Under the pieces are notes generated by a model. That model was not told where the DNA came from and made no database searches. It worked only from the letters and a program-made list of their open reading frames with translations. A program made the translations under genes and the position numbers. This document shows, in pieces, positions 21,597 through 24,606 of a stretch of 24,606 nucleotides of DNA; the first letter of the stretch is position 1; the number at the start of each line of letters is the position of its first letter. Origin of the DNA: JANYJJ01 sp038241115 (GTDB taxonomy: Bacteria; Pseudomonadota; Gammaproteobacteria; Burkholderiales; Burkholderiaceae_C); NCBI GenBank assembly GCA_038241115.1, contig JBBRGA010000035.1:1-24606 (forward strand). Reading direction: 5' to 3'.

Positions 21597-23744
21597 TCAA
21601 GCGCTCAGGATGTTCTCCGGCGTGAACGGCATTTTGCGCAAGCGCTTGCCGTTGGCGGCAAAGATGGCGTTGGCCACGGCAGGGCCGATCAGCGCGGTGG
21701 CGGGCTCGCCGATGCCGCCGGGCTTTTCGGTGCTCGCCAAAAGTGTGATGTCCATGGCAGGCGACTCGTTCATGCGCAACATCTTGTAGGTGTTGAAGTT
21801 GGTTTGCTGCACTCGGCCCTTGTCCACCGTGATCTCGCCGTACATGGCGGCCGTCAGCCCGTAAACGATGCTGCCTTGAATCTGTGCCTCCACGGTCTCC
21901 GGGTTGACCATGCGGCCCAGATCGGCCACCACGGTGACCTTGTGAACCGTGACTTCGTTGTTCTTCATCGAAATCTCGGCCACCATGGCCATGTAGGTGT
22001 CGTAGCCTTCCATGAGTGCGATACCTCGCGTGCGCCCTGCCGGTGCGGCGGTGCCCCAGCCCGCTTTCTCAGCGGTCATCTTCAGTACGTTGGCGTAGCG
22101 CGGTTGGTTGGCCAGCATGGACATGCGATAGGCGTAAGGATCTTTGCCTGCGGCTGCGGCCAGCTCGTCGACAAAGCCTTCGTTCGCGAACACGTTTTGC
22201 ATGTGGCTGACCGAACGCCAGAAGCCCACGCGCAAACCGGCGTCGTGCTTGACGGTGTCGTGGCGCGTGGCGGGCACTTCGTAGCCCGCGATGGCGGCCT
22301 CCGTCATCAGCGGGTCGGACACATCAGCAGGCAAACCAAATAAACGACCGGTCACTGACTGCGAAGTCATGCGGTAGGTCATGGCGGTAGGTTTGCCATC
22401 AGCACCGATAGCGGCCGCCATGGTGTGAACCGACTGGGGGCGGTAAAAGTCGTGCGTCATGTCGTCTTCACGCGACCAGATCAGCTTCACTGGCTTGCCC
22501 ACCGCCTTGGAGATTTGCGCGGCTTGGATGATGAAGTCGATGTCTATGCGGCGCCCAAAACCACCGCCCAAGAAGGTGGTGCGCAGGATGACGTTTTCCG
22601 TTGGCACGCCAACCACTTTGGCCACCGTGCCCGCCGCAGCGTCTTGCCACTGGGTTGGACCGATCAGGTCGACCTTGTTGTCGTGATAGTGGGCCGTGAA
22701 GTTCATTGGCTCCAAAGGCGCATGTGACAGCAGCGGCATCTCGTAGGTGGCTCGCATCACTTTGCTCGACGCCTTGATGACGCCGTCTGCATCGCCGACT
22801 GCCTTGTTGGCGATCACTTTGCCAGTGTCGACTGCGCCGCGCAGGCCTTGCATCATGGTCTTGTCGGTCAGCCCGGCGCCTGCGCCTTCGTCCCACGACA
22901 CAGTCAGAACGTCACGGGCTTTTTTGGCCTGCCAATAACTCTTGGCCACCACGGCCACGCCGTCAGGAATTTGCACCACGTCGATGACGCCGGGCATGGC
23001 CTTGGCGCGGCTGGCGTCGAAGCTTTTCACCGTGCCGCCGATCACCGGGCATTGCTCGAGCGAGGCGTACACCATGCCGGGCAGCTTGACGTCGATGCCG
23101 TATTCGGCCGTGCCGTTGATCTTGGCGGGGGTGTCCAAACGCCTGGTGCGCTTGCCGACAATGGCAAAGTCTTTCGGGTCTTTCAATGCCACTTTTTCGG
23201 GCACGGGCAGCTTGGATGCGGCTGCAGCCAGCTGACCGTAAGTCGCTTTTTTGCCGTTCGCGCCGACGACCGAGCCGTTGACAGCCTTGAGCGTGCTGCG
23301 GTCTACATTCCACTTCATTGCTGCTGCGCTGATCAGCATTTCGCGCACCTGCGCGCCAGCGGTGCGCAGCTTGTCCCAGCCGTCACGCACCGAGGTCGAG
23401 CCGCCGGTGAGCTGCACGCCGCCGAGCAGCGCGTTGCCGTACTCCTTGCCCACAGGCGCAATCGCGACCTTGATTTTTTTCAGGTCCACATTCAGCTCTT
23501 CCGCAACCAGCATGGGCATCGAGGTGTACACGCCTTGTCCCATTTCGGAACGCGCCGACAAGATGGTGATGGTGTTGTCGTCGGCAATGTGCACCCACGC
23601 ATTCGGTGTGTACAAAGTGCCGGCCGCCAGGGCTTGGGTGCCGACGACGCTGAAGCCCAGCATCAGGCCGCCGGTGGCGACAGTGGAGGTTTGCAGGAAG
23701 CCGCGACGCGAGACTTCCACGGGAGCAATTTGGTTGGTTGTCAT
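21597..23744 (-). CDS. Molybdopterin-binding large subunit of a xanthine dehydrogenase-family hydroxylase (IorB-like)
   Basis: A 715-residue subunit expected to bind molybdenum cytosine dinucleotide and hydroxylate an aromatic heterocycle or oxidise an aldehyde. It begins with a twin-arginine signal (VSRRGFLQTSTVATGGLMLG, Arg13-Arg14, possible cleavage near ALA-AG at 40-41), so the enzyme is probably exported folded to the periplasm. Internal landmarks are SEMGQGVYTSMPMLVAEEL, GGSTSVRDG, PLEPMNFTAHY, TFLGGGFGRRIDIDF and the C-terminal GGIGEPAT with the base-catalyst Glu. Size and order match the isoquinoline 1-oxidoreductase beta subunit group rather than cytosolic XdhB. It starts 14 bases after the 2Fe-2S gene stop. 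No cytochrome c domain is present at its end and no cytochrome gene adjoins it, so the electron acceptor is unknown. ATG 23744 is preferred to TTG 23762. Confidence 0.92.
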   Translation of the reverse strand: MTTNQIAPVEVSRRGFLQTSTVATGGLMLGFSVVGTQALAAGTLYTPNAWVHIADDNTITILSARSEMGQGVYTSMPMLVAEELNVDLKKIKVAIAPVGKEYGNALLGGVQLTGGSTSVRDGWDKLRTAGAQVREMLISAAAMKWNVDRSTLKAVNGSVVGANGKKATYGQLAAAASKLPVPEKVALKDPKDFAIVGKRTRRLDTPAKINGTAEYGIDVKLPGMVYASLEQCPVIGGTVKSFDASRAKAMPGVIDVVQIPDGVAVVAKSYWQAKKARDVLTVSWDEGAGAGLTDKTMMQGLRGAVDTGKVIANKAVGDADGVIKASSKVMRATYEMPLLSHAPLEPMNFTAHYHDNKVDLIGPTQWQDAAAGTVAKVVGVPTENVILRTTFLGGGFGRRIDIDFIIQAAQISKAVGKPVKLIWSREDDMTHDFYRPQSVHTMAAAIGADGKPTAMTYRMTSQSVTGRLFGLPADVSDPLMTEAAIAGYEVPATRHDTVKHDAGLRVGFWRSVSHMQNVFANEGFVDELAAAAGKDPYAYRMSMLANQPRYANVLKMTAEKAGWGTAAPAGRTRGIALMEGYDTYMAMVAEISMKNNEVTVHKVTVVADLGRMVNPETVEAQIQGSIVYGLTAAMYGEITVDKGRVQQTNFNTYKMLRMNESPAMDITLLASTEKPGGIGEPATALIGPAVANAIFAANGKRLRKMPFTPENILSA

Positions 23745-23758
23745 GGTGTGGTTCCCGT

Positions 23759-24226
23759 TCAAGCGACTTTGCGCATGTCAGCGGCGGCAGTTTTGATCGC
23801 GGCCTTGATGCGTGGATAAGTACCGCAGCGGCACACGTTGCCGCTCATGGCGGCGTCGATGTCGGCGTCGCTCGGGTTTTTGTTGCCCTTGAGCAGCGCG
23901 GCTGCACTCATCAGCTGGCCCGACTGGCAGTAGCCGCACTGCGGCACGTCATGCGCAATCCAGGCTTTCTGCAGCGGGTGGCTGTTGTTGGCTGAGAGGC
24001 TTTCGACCGTGCTGATGGACTTGCCCGCGGCCGCCGACACTGGCGTGGAACAAGAGCGGATGGGCACGCCGTCCAGGTGCACGGTGCACGCACCGCACAA
24101 ACCTGCACCGCAACCGAACTTGGTGCCGATGAGGCCGATTTCGTCACGAATCACCCACAACAAAGGGGTGTCTGCATCGGCTTTGACGGTGACCGTCTTG
24201 CCGTTGATCTTCATTCCTGTGCTCAC
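23759..24226 (-). CDS. [2Fe-2S] small subunit of a xanthine dehydrogenase-family hydroxylase (IorA-like)
   Basis: A 155-residue electron-transfer subunit. The N-terminal plant-ferredoxin cluster uses Cys39, Cys44, Cys47 and Cys59 (FGCGAGLCGACTVHLDG), and the C-terminal helical cluster uses Cys97, Cys100, Cys132 and Cys134 (QCGYCQSGQ and CRCGTYPRI). All eight ligands are present. It starts with GTG at 24226, supported by AGGAG seven bases upstream; an ATG four codons in (24214) is too close to its own purine tract. The large subunit gene follows after 14 bases, forming a two-gene operon. It has no signal peptide, so it would cross the membrane by riding with the Tat-tagged large subunit. Confidence 0.95.
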   Translation of the reverse strand: MSTGMKINGKTVTVKADADTPLLWVIRDEIGLIGTKFGCGAGLCGACTVHLDGVPIRSCSTPVSAAAGKSISTVESLSANNSHPLQKAWIAHDVPQCGYCQSGQLMSAAALLKGNKNPSDADIDAAMSGNVCRCGTYPRIKAAIKTAAADMRKVA

Positions 24227-24360
24227 GTGATGACTCCTGCTGCGTTTTTGATTTGGATTGGCAAGGGCGTGGGGATTGCGCGTTCAAACGAACCAGGCCC
24301 AGCCCGTTTTGGGCACGCGAAGCTTGCGCCCGCGCGGTATGAAAGTCCAACGCGTGCAAA

Positions 24361-24377
24361 CCCTGACGAGCTCAGGG
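24361..24377 (-). terminator. Possible weak terminator after glcB
   Basis: CCCTGA, a five-base loop and TCAGGG form a six-base stem 44 bases after the glcB stop. On the minus strand it is followed by TTTGC, a poor T-run. The rest of the gap (24227-24420) shows no clear promoter boxes by eye, although the promoter of the 2Fe-2S gene should lie there. Confidence 0.3.
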
Positions 24378-24420
24378 GCATTGATCAGGAGCCGACGTGC
24401 GGCTGCGACGCCTTTGGCCC

Positions 24421-24606
24421 TCAGGCCTTGTTCGTTTTTGCCTTCACCGCGAGCCGCGCCGCGTGCAGCAGCGGTTCGGTGTAGCCGCAGGGCTGCGTCA
24501 AGCCTTTAAAAACCAAGTCCCTGGCAGCTAGAAACGCCACCGACGTGCTGAAGTTCGCGGCCATCGGCTGGTACAGCGGGTCGCCGGCGTTTTGGCCATC
24601 GACCAC
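24421..24606 (-). CDS. glcB: Malate synthase G, C-terminal end (partial)
   Basis: The last 61 codons of a gene that continues beyond the right edge. The peptide, with VDGQNAGDPLYQPMA, STSVAFLAARDLVFKG and QPCGYTEPLLHAARL, matches the C-terminal tail of malate synthase G (the M. tuberculosis protein has the parallel QNAGD, YRPMAPNF and QPNGYTEPILH). The enzyme condenses glyoxylate with acetyl-CoA to malate in glyoxylate use. The catalytic barrel residues are outside the window, so only family and end position can be stated. Confidence 0.88.
   Translation of the reverse strand: MVDGQNAGDPLYQPMAANFSTSVAFLAARDLVFKGLTQPCGYTEPLLHAARLAVKAKTNKA

Overview
The window looks like a chromosomal segment of a GC-rich betaproteobacterium of the order Burkholderiales, most likely family Comamonadaceae. 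This rests on the core genes (recA-recX, a DUF2889 gene, sucC-sucD and a TerC-family gene in one minus-strand series, and malate synthase G), a CTGT-N8-ACAG type LexA site, high GC with dense coding, and a 60-nt hairpin repeat of a kind I associate with Comamonadaceae-type genomes. I see no rRNA, tRNA, insertion sequence, prophage or CRISPR array. No gap between genes exceeds about 230 bases.

Layout. (1) 1-4431 holds the end of a patatin-like lipase gene and then a four-gene envelope set in two convergent pairs: an ArnT-like glycosyltransferase and a GtrA-family protein on the plus strand, and a family-2 glycosyltransferase and a ChbG/HpnK (YdjC) deacetylase on the minus strand. Together they match the parts needed to build an undecaprenyl-phosphate N-acetyl-aminosugar, deacetylate it, move it across the inner membrane and transfer it to lipid A, as in the Bordetella Lgm and Francisella FlmF2/NaxD/FlmK systems. 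(2) 4484-6697 carries a chromate transporter (chrA) and a metallo-beta-lactamase-fold phosphodiesterase. (3) 6823-9863 is a compact minus-strand signalling unit of a Hanks-type Ser/Thr kinase with an N-terminal membrane anchor, a PP2C phosphatase and an FHA protein. (4) 9968-15701 is the housekeeping series: TerC family protein, sucD, sucC, DUF2889, recX and recA, with a clear terminator after sucD. (5) 15701-15821 is the divergent control region between recA and an OmpR/TctE-like two-component pair (15821-18144); it contains a LexA-type operator overlapping a likely recA promoter. (6) 18168-21377 carries an M14 metallocarboxypeptidase, a hairpin repeat and a geranylgeranyl-reductase-like flavoprotein. 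(7) 21523-24226 carries two hairpins and an isoquinoline-oxidoreductase-like molybdenum hydroxylase pair (large and 2Fe-2S subunits). (8) The right edge holds the end of glcB.

The most interesting system is the probable lipid A aminosugar decoration locus in region 1. Secondary points are the sensorless kinase/phosphatase/FHA unit, in-frame short tandem repeats in low-complexity parts of the ArnT-like protein, the kinase and RecX, and possible SOS coupling of the two-component system. Most of the window is ordinary core genome, and I see no clear evidence of a wholly undescribed system. Several start codons were moved inward from the longest reading frame where a better-placed ATG or the family length argued for it; each case is noted.
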